In this document: positions 38,101 through 53,100 of the stretch, one piece after another
Layout of the letters: each line of letters opens with the position of its first letter
How positions within the stretch are numbered: the first letter of the stretch is position 1
From: Brugia malayi
Lineage: Eukaryota; Nematoda; Chromadorea; Rhabditida; Onchocercidae
Length of the DNA: 64,000 nucleotides
Direction: 5' to 3'
NCBI RefSeq assembly: GCF_000002995.4
Contig: NW_025062479.1
Coordinates: 6,255,221 to 6,319,220 of the forward strand
Made by a program: the position numbers and the translations under genes
Notes under the pieces: generated by a model
What the model saw: the letters and a program-made list of their open reading frames with translations, nothing else
Databases searched by the model: none
What the model was told of the DNA's origin: nothing

Positions 38101-41100
38101 CTTTTCTTTTGATGGAGATTGAGGACCGATTTGAAGCCACCTATAGTTCTTGCTTTTTCCTCCTCGTAATTTACTGAACTTGGTGACGATAATCGAAGTT
38201 TAATTGTTTTTCCAACACGTTCTACAGCCACCTTTCGCCAATTGCCATCAGTGACAAAGCTAGAAAATGGATAAGATATTGAAGCTATAGCTAATTAAAT
38301 ATTTAAGTATTCAGATTTCATTATACCCACATCAGATTGGATTGATATTTGATTTTCAGTGTTATTATGATCTTCCCTTAGTTATTCATAAATGAAAAAG
38401 GAAAAAAGAAGAAACACATCAGCTTATTTCCAAATTTCTTTTATTAATGTTGTTTATGAGTTGTCCTTTAGAAAGTGAGAAAACTTACGAGTCCGAGATC
38501 AGTTGTGTGGGCGTCTCACCAAGATTAACAACTATCCGCAAATGGCCTCTCACTACTTCAACAGCAATGTAATCATCGGTTGGTACAGCACGCGTTCCAG
38601 CAACGCCAAGTTCATTACCAAAGAATAATATTAGACCTAAAAAAAAGTATATACTTTATTTTTAATCTTCCTTTACCACTATTTCTGAAACTACTTGTCT
38701 ACAATGAACTGTCAAAATAAAAGCCAGTGATACCACTAGTGTTCGTAGTTCTGAAGAAAAAGTCTATGTCAGTGTATGCAGCAAAACGCGTTATTCGTGG
38801 AGGTAATGGTAACTCCAAAATGCTTCCTTTTTCGAAATGTGCACCCAAGTTGATCTGTAATTTAATAATTTTAACTTATCTATTGCTTCAGGGAAATATA
38901 TCATTGACATTTCATAAAGTTAATTCAACATGTTAGAATAAACAAACCCTGTTGGCTAAATCTCGCGAAAGAGCGATCTTTTCTTTTAACAAATTTAGCT
39001 TTTCACGACAATGTTCTATTGTTGCCGAAATATTTAAAGCTGCATGCTGCTGCATTTTTAGCTCTTCCATGATCGGTGAACTTTCATTTACCAGCTTAAA
39101 TTAAGCTTAATTTATATGCTACGTCTAACTATCTCCATCATCTGGATCCAAACCAACGTAATGTGATAATAATGATTTACCTTCAAAATTTGCTCTCTAG
39201 CAGTATCCACATTATTAGCAGAAAGAGAAATTGACTCAACCAGCTTCTTGCTACGACTAACCATTTCTTCCAAATTAGGCTTGAAGCGATCAAATAAGAA
39301 AATGGTACTGTCAGTTCTTGTTCTTGCCTCTTCCGAAGCAGTTAGTGAATGCTCCAGTTTTGCATTCTGGAAAATCAATCGTTTGTTGATTCAACTATCC
39401 CGATAAAATGCATCTAATAAGAAAAAATAAACGTAATATTTCTGGATATTCATCCTTCTTATTGCTATTCTTTCCATTACTTTACACAAAAACATACCAC
39501 TTCTAAATCATCGAACTTAGGATGAAGGCTATCTAAAATCCTTTTCTGGTTCTCAATGAAGAATTGTAATTCCAATGCTTTTCCGAGGAAAATATCTTTC
39601 AGGCCACCTACATTGTTTACACTTGACTGCTTTAGATCAACAGCAGAACGTAGCAAATCAGCCGACTGTTCACGGAATGTTCTTGCTGATGCTGCCTGCA
39701 TATTAAATTTTGAAATTCTATAAAATCTCAGAAATAATGATAAAAAAAAAAAAAAAAAATAATGTAACTTCGATTTTTAACACAACACAAATATAAAATG
39801 TGCAAAAGATCTCGTCATAGATATCTAACAATTACCACTCCTTCTTCATGGAACCTTCTAGCTTGCTCTGCATTTAAAGATGTATGATTTGCAACATCTC
39901 GTGCTTTTTTCAAATGTTCTATCAATTCTTTGTATCCATTAGCGGCTGCTACTGCATTCTTTGCTTCGGTTCGCGTTCTACCAAACAAAGAAGACAAAAA
40001 TAATGCTTCACTTTCTAGTTCTTTCGATTTGCCTCTGTATTCATTCTGCAACAGCGATGTAAATTACACTGATACCTTACACCTTATTGCTTGAAATAGC
40101 TTTTGAAAAAATAATTTATTTTAGAAAGTACTGCTTTCATAATCGCCTATATTTGATTAATAGAAAAGACTTGACTAAATCTATAAAATCTTGATAAATG
40201 ATTCAATAACCTTATTAATGTTACGTATCCATCTATGACGATATCTGCCATTCGTAATATTTAGCTGACCAAAGACAACTTGAACTTCGCTTATTACTTC
40301 ACGGAGCGTTTTGTTCAAATTACTTAATGATTCTATGGAGATTTCCGAAGTTTCTTTAAGACTGTTTATAAATGCATGAGTTTCTCTGATTCTTACTCCA
40401 CCTGCTTTCACGCCAGCTTGCACCGAATTTATATGACGTATATTTGAATTGTTCACTTGCTGGAATACAGTAATATATGACAATGAAAACGAAAGGAGTA
40501 CAGAAAGAAGAAATTTTCAAAGCATAGATTTAGAGAGAGACAAGCAAACTGTACCTCACCTGAAGAGTGTTTTCAACTGAATTGGCCGCTCGATAAAGAA
40601 AAGAATGGTAGTCCGTAATGTTATTCATGAGTCTGTCCATTTGATTTCTTACAGTAAAGTACTTCGTATACATCACATTGTCTTTATTCTTTAGCTGTCT
40701 TATACGACTCAGTAATTTTTGCGTCTCATCTTCTGCATCTTTCATTCGTTTCCTAGCATCTTCACTAAATTTTTTCAAAACGAAATATGTAATCATGCAA
40801 TGCACTACGCCATTTGGCGATAATGAGAACAGATAACAAAACAGTAATAGAGTGCAACGACAAGATATGCCAATGCTGAGGGAAAAATAAGCTGGAAAAT
40901 GGATAAATTACATGTAATTTAATGAACAGGATTACAAAGTATTTCGGAAAAACCAACTCGTTCGCGCTATCACGAATTTTTTGTAAAAGCGAATTTGAAT
41001 TCATCAACCATTTCTGATTGTAAACAGCACCGGAATCTTTGCCAAGTGAGAAGACTAGATTTTTTAAGGAATCAACAACTGATGCAGCTGATTCAACACG

Positions 41101-44100
41101 ATTAAATACACCTGAGAGAAACTGCAATGCAATGAAGACATATTACATCTCATATATTCACAAAAAAAGAGGAAGCAGTCACATTTTAAGTGTCTATAGA
41201 TAATGAAATCATTTTTCGAAATACAAAAGTTCCACTAAGATCAAAAGTAAACAATTGTTGAATGTATTCTTAAGCAAAAAAAATAAAAACTGAGGTCAGC
41301 CTGTTAATGATAACTGAACATCTCGTAGTACTTTTCTTTGACGAACTTTTCTTGGGAGATCACTGCCAATTTAACTTTAAATATGTAATCTTTCTCAGTA
41401 GAGTTATTCGTTCTGCGTATAAGCCCTCTAGCATATCTATCTCGTTTGAATACATTTTTCTGAACTCATCAATAATCGACATATTCAAATAACGTCTTCT
41501 ATCCAATTTCCAATCCAATAGTGTTATTAAATTTCTTTTCTCCAAAATTTTTTGTTGCAAATAGGAAGAAAGTTTCTAAGAGTTGTGTTGTTTCATTTAA
41601 TACTTTTAATGGCTTACGATATTAGTTCTGTTGATGATACCATTCAAGGTACTACCCATAGTACTAAGTGTATCCAAGGATCGATTAGCACGAACAATTA
41701 CACTGACAACGTTAGAAGTTGTATCCAATATACCGCTGCTGCTCAAACTTTTAATATCCACATCAGATGATGAGTTCATATGATTTACAACTATCGGCTA
41801 TAAATGGTACATATGTTACAGGTGCTATTCTTTTCATCAATACTTTAACATTTTGGCTTTTTGGCTTGAACGCAATTTTCTCATCAATTTTAATTTATAT
41901 TTATATGCTTAGGGAAACCAATTTCTGAAATCATGATAATAAAAGGATAGAGCACTTTACATACTTTCAAATCGTTAATTTTCTTATGAATGCGTTTAAG
42001 ACGGGCACCCGTGAGAGCAGTTGTTGAAATATTGTTGACTGTTTCATTAACAAGAGCAACAGCATCGGTTAATTTATCCAGATCATGCGTCACTGAGTGA
42101 ACACATTCATCACATACTAAAATGATGAATTTACTTGTGATCTTTAAAAAAAAATCACAAAGACTTCAGTAACGCCAGCTAAGTCCACTTCAGGCACAAT
42201 ACCATAAGATATATTTCATCTTTCCTTTATTTCTTCACAATCCTCTTTGAAAGCAATAAATGAAACAACTTACATCGGCATCCAAGATTTGGTATTCGCA
42301 CGTAGTGCAAAGCGCACTGATCGCATCGAGGTCCGGTAGCACCCTCTTGACAGTGGCATTGCCCTGTATTAACATCACACACTGTCCCCATCGATAAATC
42401 TGCTTCACAATCACATTCTAAAATTTTTATCATTAAAAACCATCAATAGAACCTGCAGTTCATCATTACTGCTAACAATTGATTTAACATAAGTCACATT
42501 TCAGAAAACAATTTAAATATAAACTTTTATCATTTAAACTACCATCAAGCAAAAAATCCACACAAATAATTTAATAGAGAAAAATTAAAAGAAAAATTTA
42601 GCTTCATCCATTGAGAAAATCAGATTTCCACTCAGAGAATACAGAAATTAGAAATAAAACGTCAAAATTGAAACAAACTGGAGCATCCGGTAGGTCCGTA
42701 ATTCCAGTAGCCATACTCACAGATTTCGCACATCTGTCCAGCAGCCCCAGGCATACAGGAACATTGTCCCGTCTCAGCATCGCACTGAGGACTTGATGAT
42801 GCCAAGGCGCAGTTGCACATTTCACAACCATGGCAGCGTATGAAACCCCATGCATTCGTCTAATGAAGCCGATTTTTTTTAACACAGTAATTTATGAATA
42901 GTTAAGAAAAACCACTCGCTATGTTTTGAAATACTTAAAGTTATTAGTTAAACAAAAAAAGTGAAATTTACCACACAGCGATCACACTTTTCTCCTTCTA
43001 CATTCGCTAAGCACTCACATTTTCCAGATCTGCTGTCACATAATGAACTACCGCATTGATTACATGCACAATCTACAAAGCTTTGCGAAAGAAAATTTCA
43101 AAAAAGGACTCATTATTCATTTTTTTTTTTTTTGTCATTTTCAACCAAATAATGTAGAGATCTGAGAGAAATGAGTAAATACTGATGGAGAAAAAAAATA
43201 AAGCAGCATAAAATTGAAAATTTCAAGATTTTCTTCTCCAATTTAATTTTATGTTGAATGGAAGAAAAAAGTGTAAAATAATGTGACATCTCACTTGTAC
43301 AGTTTTTAGCTTCCACAGCGTCGCCATAGAACCATGGTTTGCAATGTTCGCAATGTGCACCATCAGTATTATTTAAACAAAGATAGCAATCGCCAGTTAT
43401 TGGATGACAAGACCCGTCAACTTCAAGATTATTATTATTATTGCAGTTGCATTTATGACAAGAACCATCAATTGCAGTAGGCTGGCCATAATAGCCAATA
43501 TCGCATCGCTCGCAATAATCAGAAGTATATCCTTCCTTACAGAAACATGATTCCAGCAGTCCTGTTTCACTGACCTTCAAACGACAAAAATGTAAAACAG
43601 TGCCTATTTCTCTTGAAAAAACAAACAAAAACAAAATAGCAGGAATAATGGAAACAATAAACAACATTAACCTGACAACTTGTTGCAAAGTTGTTCGAAT
43701 TAGTAGCATATGGACAGGCACATGGCATACATGAATAAGGTCCACCTTTGGTGGCATCACCATAAAATCCCACCCGACAAAATTCACAGTGGTCGCCAAA
43801 AGTATCGTGCTCACAATTGAAACAAATTCCAGTAGACGGATCGCAACTTCCAGAGTGACCATTACAATTGCAGGAAACACAAGAACCAAGATACCGACCA
43901 TTGTTGACGCGATAGTAACCAGGAGAACATTGCTAAATGATTATAGCAACTTGGCGAATATTACAAAAGATTTTTAGAAACTTCTTTCGAAAGAGAAACA
44001 GAGCACATAAATCCTGAGAACAATCCAAGCAGAAATTTCGGGCATTCGTTATAATTCAAAATCGATATTTCAAGCAGAAATAAGTTTTAGTACCTGACAA

Positions 44101-47100
44101 GAAAGTCCAGTATAAGGCAGTGGACACTGGCATATTTCGACAGAAGAAGCTGTGTAACTGTCACTAGTGGTCTGATCATCTTTAGCTATTTCAAGTTGCA
44201 ATTCACTAATTGACGCTAATTCGCAATTTGTATAGTAACAAGCCTTAATCCTAAGTTCATCTAAGCCGTGCAATACCATCATCAGAGTATCACGAGTCGT
44301 TGGTTCCCCTGTGGATTCCATGAAATTTTCCTAAATTAATATTCATCTCATCATTACGATTAGCTCGTATTGAAAACATAGGAAATTGTATGATTTATAG
44401 AATGATAAGAAAACAAACAAAAGAGCGCTTTGCACAAATATTAGATATTTGGGATACAAAGCTTACGGGCAAAAGTATGATATCAACATTAAATGGTATT
44501 CGTGGATTAACTGGTTGTTCTCGTGCCCAAAAATCCAAAACTGTGTTATTCCCAACCAACTGAACATCAGGTGCGGAATTCATTTTGGTTTCACCATCTC
44601 GTGGATTCGATAATACCACGAAGGATAGCTGAAAATATAAACAATATGCTTCCCAAAATGCCAAAAAAAAAAATTTTAATTGACATCGAAATTTCCAGAA
44701 AAATATTACTTGTAAACCATAAGAAGTGGTGTAGTCGTGGCCCGATCGTATTGGGGCCAGAAAATAAACATCATCTTTAGCGTCAATTTTCGCTTCATAT
44801 ACTACCTTACCATGCGTATGTAGTACAGATTCATTTGGATATATTTTCCAAGCCTCCTCATCAAAATTAACCTTAACGAAATCAAAAATTATTGAAACAA
44901 AAACTTTTTGAATCAAATTATTAAATATATTATGCACAGTAACGTGAAGAAATATTACAAAAGTAATGGGAAGAAATGAAGATCGGCAGCGATCGGTAGC
45001 ACCAAAGCAGAAACACTCTGAACAGCCATCAGAGTTTGATGCACGTAAATCGAAAGTACCAGGACGACAAATATCGCAATTCTCACCAATTACATTTTTC
45101 TGGAACAACGCAGTTGTTAGGTATATCAATTAAATAACTTAGTGAATCTGTATGGACATTACAACAAAATATATATAGCGTGAAAGACCTACCTTACATT
45201 TACAAGCAGCACTGGTTGACTCACAAATTTCTTCGGTGGTACCCTCTATTTCGCATGCACATTCGTAACAATGTGGAAAACCATAGAAACCTGGCAAACA
45301 TTTGTCACATTTTCTGCCACCAACATTGACTTTGCAGCTGTAACATGCTTTTCCTTTATCATGATCTAGTTCAGCTCATGCATATTTTGAAATTATTCTA
45401 ATACTCGTTTTCAAAGCTGTAAAATAAACTATCGAAGAGTGATAATGGGGCTAATCGAAGGATAACATACAGACATTGCCCACTGTCTGGATCGCATTGA
45501 AGCTGCCGAGCTTCTGAGCCATTTTGTTGACAACCACATAACTGACAACCAATTAGAGGATCATAACCGAAGGCATAGGGTACGCAGCTGTCGCAGTGTT
45601 TACCCTCTACATGTGGTGGACAGAAACACTGACCAGTATTCTCATCGCATAAGTGATTATCTGGACATTTGCACTCTAAAATCGAGTACTTCCAGACAAA
45701 AATTTTAATCTAAACAAAGATCAAAAGAAAGGAAACAACGAACTAATGCAATCTGGGAAATTATAATAGCCAGGTGCGCAACGATCACATCGACGTCCTA
45801 TTATGTTCGAGCGGCAAGAACATTCGCCACCATATTCTTCGCACGTGAAACTTGTACTACCTTGAGAATTACATTCACATGGAAGTGCTGCCATATTGTG
45901 CTCAGAAGTTAAGGAGAACACTTTCTGACGACAGTATTCACTTACGTTTGACGGACTGCAACGATGAAATTATCATCTAACATTGAATTCTTGTAATCTT
46001 TAGGAATTGTCTTCATAAGTTCTAAAACTAACAAAACTAGCTGGATTTATAACTCTCTTCCAAAAAAAAAAAAAACTAATTTTGAAGATATTGTTTCCGT
46101 GAAATACTTCCAGCTTCACGTTTGGGTGCATAAAAAAAAGGATCAATGCGAGCAATACTTACTCATTTTTGAAGTTATTGAAACTGCATTCCTGTATATA
46201 TTGAACGGAGATATCGATAGGCAATGGGATCAACAATGTATCGCTGTATGAATGAAATGGCAGGGATGTTATCGAGTCCTACATAACTTTATATATATAT
46301 ATATTTTTAAATGTATTATATATGTAAAGAAAGTGGAAAAAAAAAAAAAACAAGTGTCATAATTTCACTTTGTTCTGCATCATCAAGTGAGAATTTTAGC
46401 AATCTCTAGAAACAGCTAAACTATTTACATCCAGAATAACATGCCCATTTAAAAAACATATAACAGAAACAATAATTTTCGGGACATAAATAAATAAAAC
46501 TTGGAAAACTTACAATAAACAGTGGTCCTTTTTGGTTTTCATTAAAATAAAATGACGCAGTATATTTATCATCAACGAAAAACTGTATTACATCCCGCCG
46601 TTCCTTGTCTCGAATTACTGCTCGGCAACCAATAACACTTGGACAATAGGAAAATGATATCTCTGCTGAAAATGACAAGATATTTCACATGAAATTTACT
46701 GTACTGTGATATATTCAATTACATTTTTGAAGAACACATGTTATTTTCAATTAAATTCAAAAGAAATACAAGATAGCTAAAGAAGACATAGGATTCTGAA
46801 ATAAAAACTAGGAAAATAAAGTATACCGTGATGAAGATGTCCATTTTGGAGCGTAACATCAACAGTTAGCAACGTGTTGTCAGGATTGAAGTACTGTACA
46901 ATGAAAACATAATCGCCATGAGATGGTACTACTCCAGACACTTCTACTGTACCCTATAAGGATGAAAGAATGAAGAAACTGTAAGTTTGAAAGCAAACAA
47001 CATACGTTTCATTCCCAACACTGCATCAAACGTATCATACCATATTTCCATCCAGCGCTATAACTTGAACTTCTTTCGGATTTGCAATAATAAATGGCAA

Positions 47101-50100
47101 CTTTTCACCAATGATTGAATTGTTAGCATTTATTTGTGACTCAGCTTCATTCAACATACCATTTGCTACAAAAGGGAACCACTGAGTTACACAATGTCCA
47201 TTTTTACGGATACATACAGGAACCTATAATATGTTAAGTGAAATATGGTAATTCAATGCTTCAAAAACTTCAAAGAGTTTTTTATAGTGCTCAAAAGATG
47301 TAAGGTGATGTTGAGAAGTTATATGCTAACTTGTTGAAGGTAGGTGATATCCCAATCTTCCATCTTAATAAGATTAACTGCAGCTAAACTAAATTTATGT
47401 TTTGGTCCAACAATTAATGTAATTTCCACATCTCCACCATCTTTCAAATGCATTAATGCAATGCCTTCATCAGATGATACAATATCGCGACAAAATGTCC
47501 TGAAATATTTATTTATCAAATCATCATCACCTATGGTTTGCATCAACCAACAAATGATCACTATTTGTAACAATGATAAAAAAAATTCAAAAAAAAAAAA
47601 GCTGGTCTAATCACAAGGAGATAAAAAAACCTTCTCTGTTCTTAAGCATCAAAAACCTTTTCGGTATAATCTGAAATCAAAGAGTATGAATCAAAGCTGG
47701 AGCGAGTGGTATGCTTCTTTTCAGGATATTTTGATAGAAAGCTGGGCAAAACCAACTTTGGAATGGAAGAAAAGCAATGAGAATGGGACTACGGATAATT
47801 CTTAAAATCACTACGGTGCTCTTAAGTTATTAAAATAATAAAAACTATGTTAATGAAGTTCAAAAAAAACTGACGAATAAGGACAGTGTTTAAAGATAAT
47901 GTTCTTCTTCATCAGAAGCTGATCGTACTGCCTCATTTCTAAACCTAATGAAATTGCTGAGTCTGCATTGTAGTATTCCATCAAGAGAATATAATAATTA
48001 TTTTCTGGTACCTGGAAAATTTATGGAGTAGATAGTCAACTTAATAAAAGGATTAAATCTATTAAAATATGAAATTTTATTAGAACCTTCAAAGATATGC
48101 GAATTTTACGACTTTCGTTGTTAGTTTGCACAAACGCTGCTTCATTAGTACTCGTAAATAAGTTCTCTATCAGTATCTGCAAGTTACTTTAGTTGTAAGG
48201 AATGTCAAATATATTTGGAGAAGTTGCTTAGGAGAAAACAATACTAATACTAATAAACATTAATACTAATAAGAAAACAATATTAATACTAATAATTAAT
48301 ACAATATTAGTACTTGGGGTCAGGAGACGAAATATTTTATCAGACTGACGATGGTTACATATGTGTTGTTAATGATTTTACTCGACCTTCTCAACTCGTT
48401 GTGTGCTGCTATCATTTTGTTCTTCTGTGATAAGTCCATATTCAATGATATTTGCTCGTGACATAGTCGGGAGTGGTGGATACAACAATTCTAGGCACGT
48501 TGTGTTCTGAGAACCAGTTACTTGACAAGGTTCAAAAATGCGCTCCTTCAACACTGTTCCTTCATAATATTCTGAGGGTAGCAGTACGATGTAGTCCTAA
48601 AATTTGTTCTATAAACATATCTTCTTCTGCAAATTTCCATATTCAGTAAGAAACAGGACTAAATTCATACGGTAGCATCGGTAAATACTATCAATAATGT
48701 ATTCAATAATATAATAATATCTTGTTACCAAAAAAAGTCGTTGTTTTGTTGAAATCTTAATGCGCCATTTTCCAGGACTTAAGATGAATGGCTGCTGGGG
48801 ATTGACGGCTATGGTTGTTGGTTCAGACGTTGATGGAAGATTCAATCTGGTTTTTTGCTCCACATCTTCAATAAAAATGATGCAAGAAGAATGTTATTAC
48901 TTCAGGTAAGTAAATGGTGTTAACTTTATCAGGTAAGTAAATGGTGTTCTGGTAGAAACCAACCTTGAGTATGCGTGAAAAGAGGCATGATCGCAATTCT
49001 GGTATCAATTTGAACATCTGTTGGATTAATATAGTGGAACAAAAGACGATAAAGACTGGCTTTGCTAATTGCAACATCCAATAAAATGTCTTCTTGGATC
49101 GGTGAGAATACCGCATATCCTCTCCATGAGTAATTTGGGAATTTGTTTTTATCGGTGGTAAAACGCACGGCATTCTGTTCCATTGATATGCCATCTTCCG
49201 CTTCATACTAGAATGAATTACTTGTAGTTTGATAGGAGCGATTTCCACACTGTCAAAGTTCGCCTGATACATGTCTCTCATGTACAGCTTGAGAATAAGT
49301 TGCTGATTGCTGGACCAGACTGAAGAGTGTAACTAGCAACATCATAGGCCACTTTTTAAGTATTACTAATAATTACCCAGCAAGAAAAGTAACTCTGAAG
49401 GACAGTAATAATTTTAATCTAAAAAAACAAACTATAGAAATCCTCACTTTATTGTGCCACAGCGTTGGAAAATAATGATTTTCGATTGGCCTGTCACACT
49501 TCTGTCCAGTAATCCGAGGTCTGCAGCGACACTTCCCTGTTTGCATATCGCAGCCAATCCCCAGCGCACCACCAATATCGCAATTACAAGCTGGAAATTA
49601 TATAAACATCCAAAAAATAAATGTAAACACGTTGATAACATTTTTTTCAGTTGTTAACAATAATTTCCTCAAACTACTATCAATTAAAGCTGAAATAATA
49701 TGATACAGAGTACAACACCAAACATCTACCTTGACATCCAAACTGATTATGCACTTCTAGTTGAAAAAAACCGTCAGCACATTTATCACATCGACGACCA
49801 ACAACATGCCTTTTACAATTGCATTGTCCCACCTCAATACTGCATTCATTCAGTCCCGAAAGTGTACCAGCCAAATTGCAATCACACTGTACACAGCCAT
49901 CTTCGTGGTGATATTGCAAATCCCAGTAGGTCGGTTTGCACCGATCACATATACGACCCGTTACATGTGTTTTGCAGGTACACAATTCGCCCGGTTCAAC
50001 CTTATCACAACCAGCGAAACCCGCTACTACGCCTTTCGGATTACAGTTACATTCTGCAACATTTAGCAGCACGACAACAATTGGAAAAAGAAAAATACAT

Positions 50101-53100
50101 CTGAAAATGATAAAATAACAAGTTGTTTTCTTTCCTTTCATATTAAAAAATAAGCTGTTGTACAGAATGCATATATATACCTTCACAAATTGGGAAATTG
50201 TAGAAATTTGTTTTACACTGATCACACCTTTCACCTTGAAAATTCTTTTTACAATAACACTGAAAGCAATTTTCTTAACCTTAATAATATATAATAAAAC
50301 AAGCGCATAAATGGACGTAAAATCGTTTCAACATAGTTCGTTTGGCCATCAAAACATTGAAACTTTATGCAAAAGCTGACATACTTGGCCATTATTATCA
50401 CAAGTCATTCCTTTAGAACCAATAGCCATACACGAACAGGGTTTGCAGTTCGGAAAATCATAATATCCGGCAGCACAACGATCACAATTTTTGCTGGTAA
50501 AATTTGCATAACACGGACAATCACCATTTTTTCGATCACACTTTGCTGATTTCGAGCCATGTTTATTGCAGCCGCATTCTTAAATACCAAAAGTTCACCA
50601 AACGTCGAACTGACTTCAAAAATCAACGCAAAATGGCATTATAAAATTCCAGAAAAATAAAAATACACCTCTGCAGAACGGATAGCCATAAAAGTATAGA
50701 CTGCACTCATCACATCGAGAACCAGAGAATCCAGGTTTACATAGGCAAGCGCCAGTCACTTTGTCACAAATACTGTCCTCTGTACCGATTGTATCACAGT
50801 CACAATCTGAAGTGATTTACCTTAGCGCATAAGAGTTTACTGGTAATATTTTCAGATACCAAAAAACTTACATTTACACTGAGAATGACCGAAGTATCCA
50901 TCAGCGCAACTATCGCACGTAAGTCCAGCGAAATTGGTTTTGCACATACACTGTGCTGTGCTTTCATTACAATTATTGTGCAGTGAACCGAGTTCATCGC
51001 AATTGCAAGCTGACATTTCAAAAAAAAACAATAATTGTCTTCAGTAATCACACAGACAAAAACAAGGAATTATTTTAAATTTGAAGAACTAGTACAGTTA
51101 TCAAGGATTTTCCTGATTAAATAACAACTTACAAATACATCCGGCTGAGAGATTCGTATAACCCGGTGCACATACCTGGCAAAACTCTCCTCCGTAATTA
51201 CTTCTACATGGGCAACGCCCATTGACAGGCTGAAAATTTTGTGTTTTTTTAAAAAACTGTCAATGGATACAAAATCGAGTAAAGTGAATCTTTCACTAAA
51301 GCATTTCAAATTAAATGCAGAAAATTAAGGATGTGAAATTCTTACTAAACCGAACTTCATTCATTAACACATAATTTATTTTATGTCTGTTGAAGTGCTA
51401 ATGTTATAGTAGTTAGTAGTAAATAAATTCAAATAGAGAAGTAGAGAGCAGTACCAGACAAATATCATCCAAAGTGCCATTTATAGAGCAATCGCAAGGT
51501 TTACAATTTGGAGGCGAGTAGTGACCAGGTGCGCATCTATCACAATTTACTCCGGTAAATTGAGGCTTACAAACGCAACGAGCTGTTTCGTCCTCACAAT
51601 TTCCTGTGTGTTTTGCGGGATCGCATACACATGCTGAAATGTAGTAGCAGACTCTTTGATTTTTCAATAAACTTTTCTATGAAGGTGAAAGAAAAGAATT
51701 TCAAGACCACACGGAATAAAAACTGTTGTTGAGCCAATGTTTCCGGATAATTACGACCATCAAGTACGAAAGGTTGGCCTTCATAAAACTCAAACTATAC
51801 TCTATTCAAACTATCCGTATAGAACCATTTTAATGGCTCACTATGGGCTTTCATGCTACTATTGATAAGGTCAAGGTAGGTAGAACTGCAGTTTACGGTC
51901 AAAAAATACACTAGACTTCAAAGAATTATTATGTCTCCTCCCTCAAGTAATAATACTTGATTTCCGAAAGATGTTAATGCAACCCATGTCTTCAGAAAAC
52001 ACATCAGTTATACTTCGTAAGATCAATAAGGCATTTGATGACATTTTTGTATATATAAAATATGTTAGAAAACATATATATATGTCAAAGGCATATAAAA
52101 TATGTTAGCAGTTTTAAGCAAGTTATTTTCAAGTTTTACATCAACAATCCGCATATTTAAAGGTCAAGAGGCAAGATATATTATGAGTATCAAATGATCT
52201 TTCGGAAACTTCATTTAACTTCCAACAGTAAGGAGTGGCATATTTTATCATCCAACAACAAAACTGCCCAACTGAGCTGAACTAGCGTTAGAACTAATAA
52301 TAACATACAACTGAAATGGAGGAACAAAAGTTCGCTAGAGGAAATAAACGATGGAAAAAAGGTGTTTTAGTGCTCGTTGAAAAATTCAACAATTTTTCAA
52401 CGAGCACTAAAAGGTAAACACGAGTTTCTGTCTAATTAGTTTTTCTTCGATAACACCAACAGAGGTCGAAATATCTTCAAAGGTATGAAGACCTTTAAAA
52501 TGCATGTGACATGTACGTGAGTGCGCGTGAGAGAAATATGAGGTTAAAAAAAAGAGAAGACTAGCTCAATAGACCTGAATTTGCCATGAATATTCGAAGT
52601 GTGTTATATCTCAAACAATAAGAGAATCTTATGGTTCATCAAACAATTTTTTTAAACCGCAAACAATTTAAAAAAAAAACAAACAAACAAGACTTACGTT
52701 GACATACATCTGTTTCATTCCACCATTTTGTTTTTGGCCGATAGTATCCAAAGATACATTTGTTACAATTTATGCCTTCTGTATTGTCCTGCACTTCGTT
52801 TGAAAAATTTTTTTTTTAAACTAATTAATCTATTAACAGAATTGCAAAGTAGTATATAGAAAATCGAACAAAAAAAAAAAAAGAAAAAGAAAAAAAATGA
52901 AATAACAAACTCTGCAGTTTAAACAACGACCACCACCATCGTAGTTTCCATGAATATCTAAGCTTGAGTGCATTCTATCAAGTTCTTTTTCATAAACGCA
53001 TTCCTCGCTATGCCCATGACAATTACACGCTATAGTTTTTGAAATCATAATAAAATCCTGTGATTATTATCTAATGCTGAAATCAATAGCTTAGGAATTC

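Noticed and set aside
45360..45500. Apparent break in an LE module (GQC followed by an out-of-phase exon)
   Set aside because: Using the acceptor ending TTACAG restores [14 protein letters not shown] in phase, so the module is intact.
49680..50234. Long open frames on the + strand opposite laminin LE exons
   Set aside because: The minus-strand exons there encode clear Cys-rich LE modules; the opposite frames are shadows.
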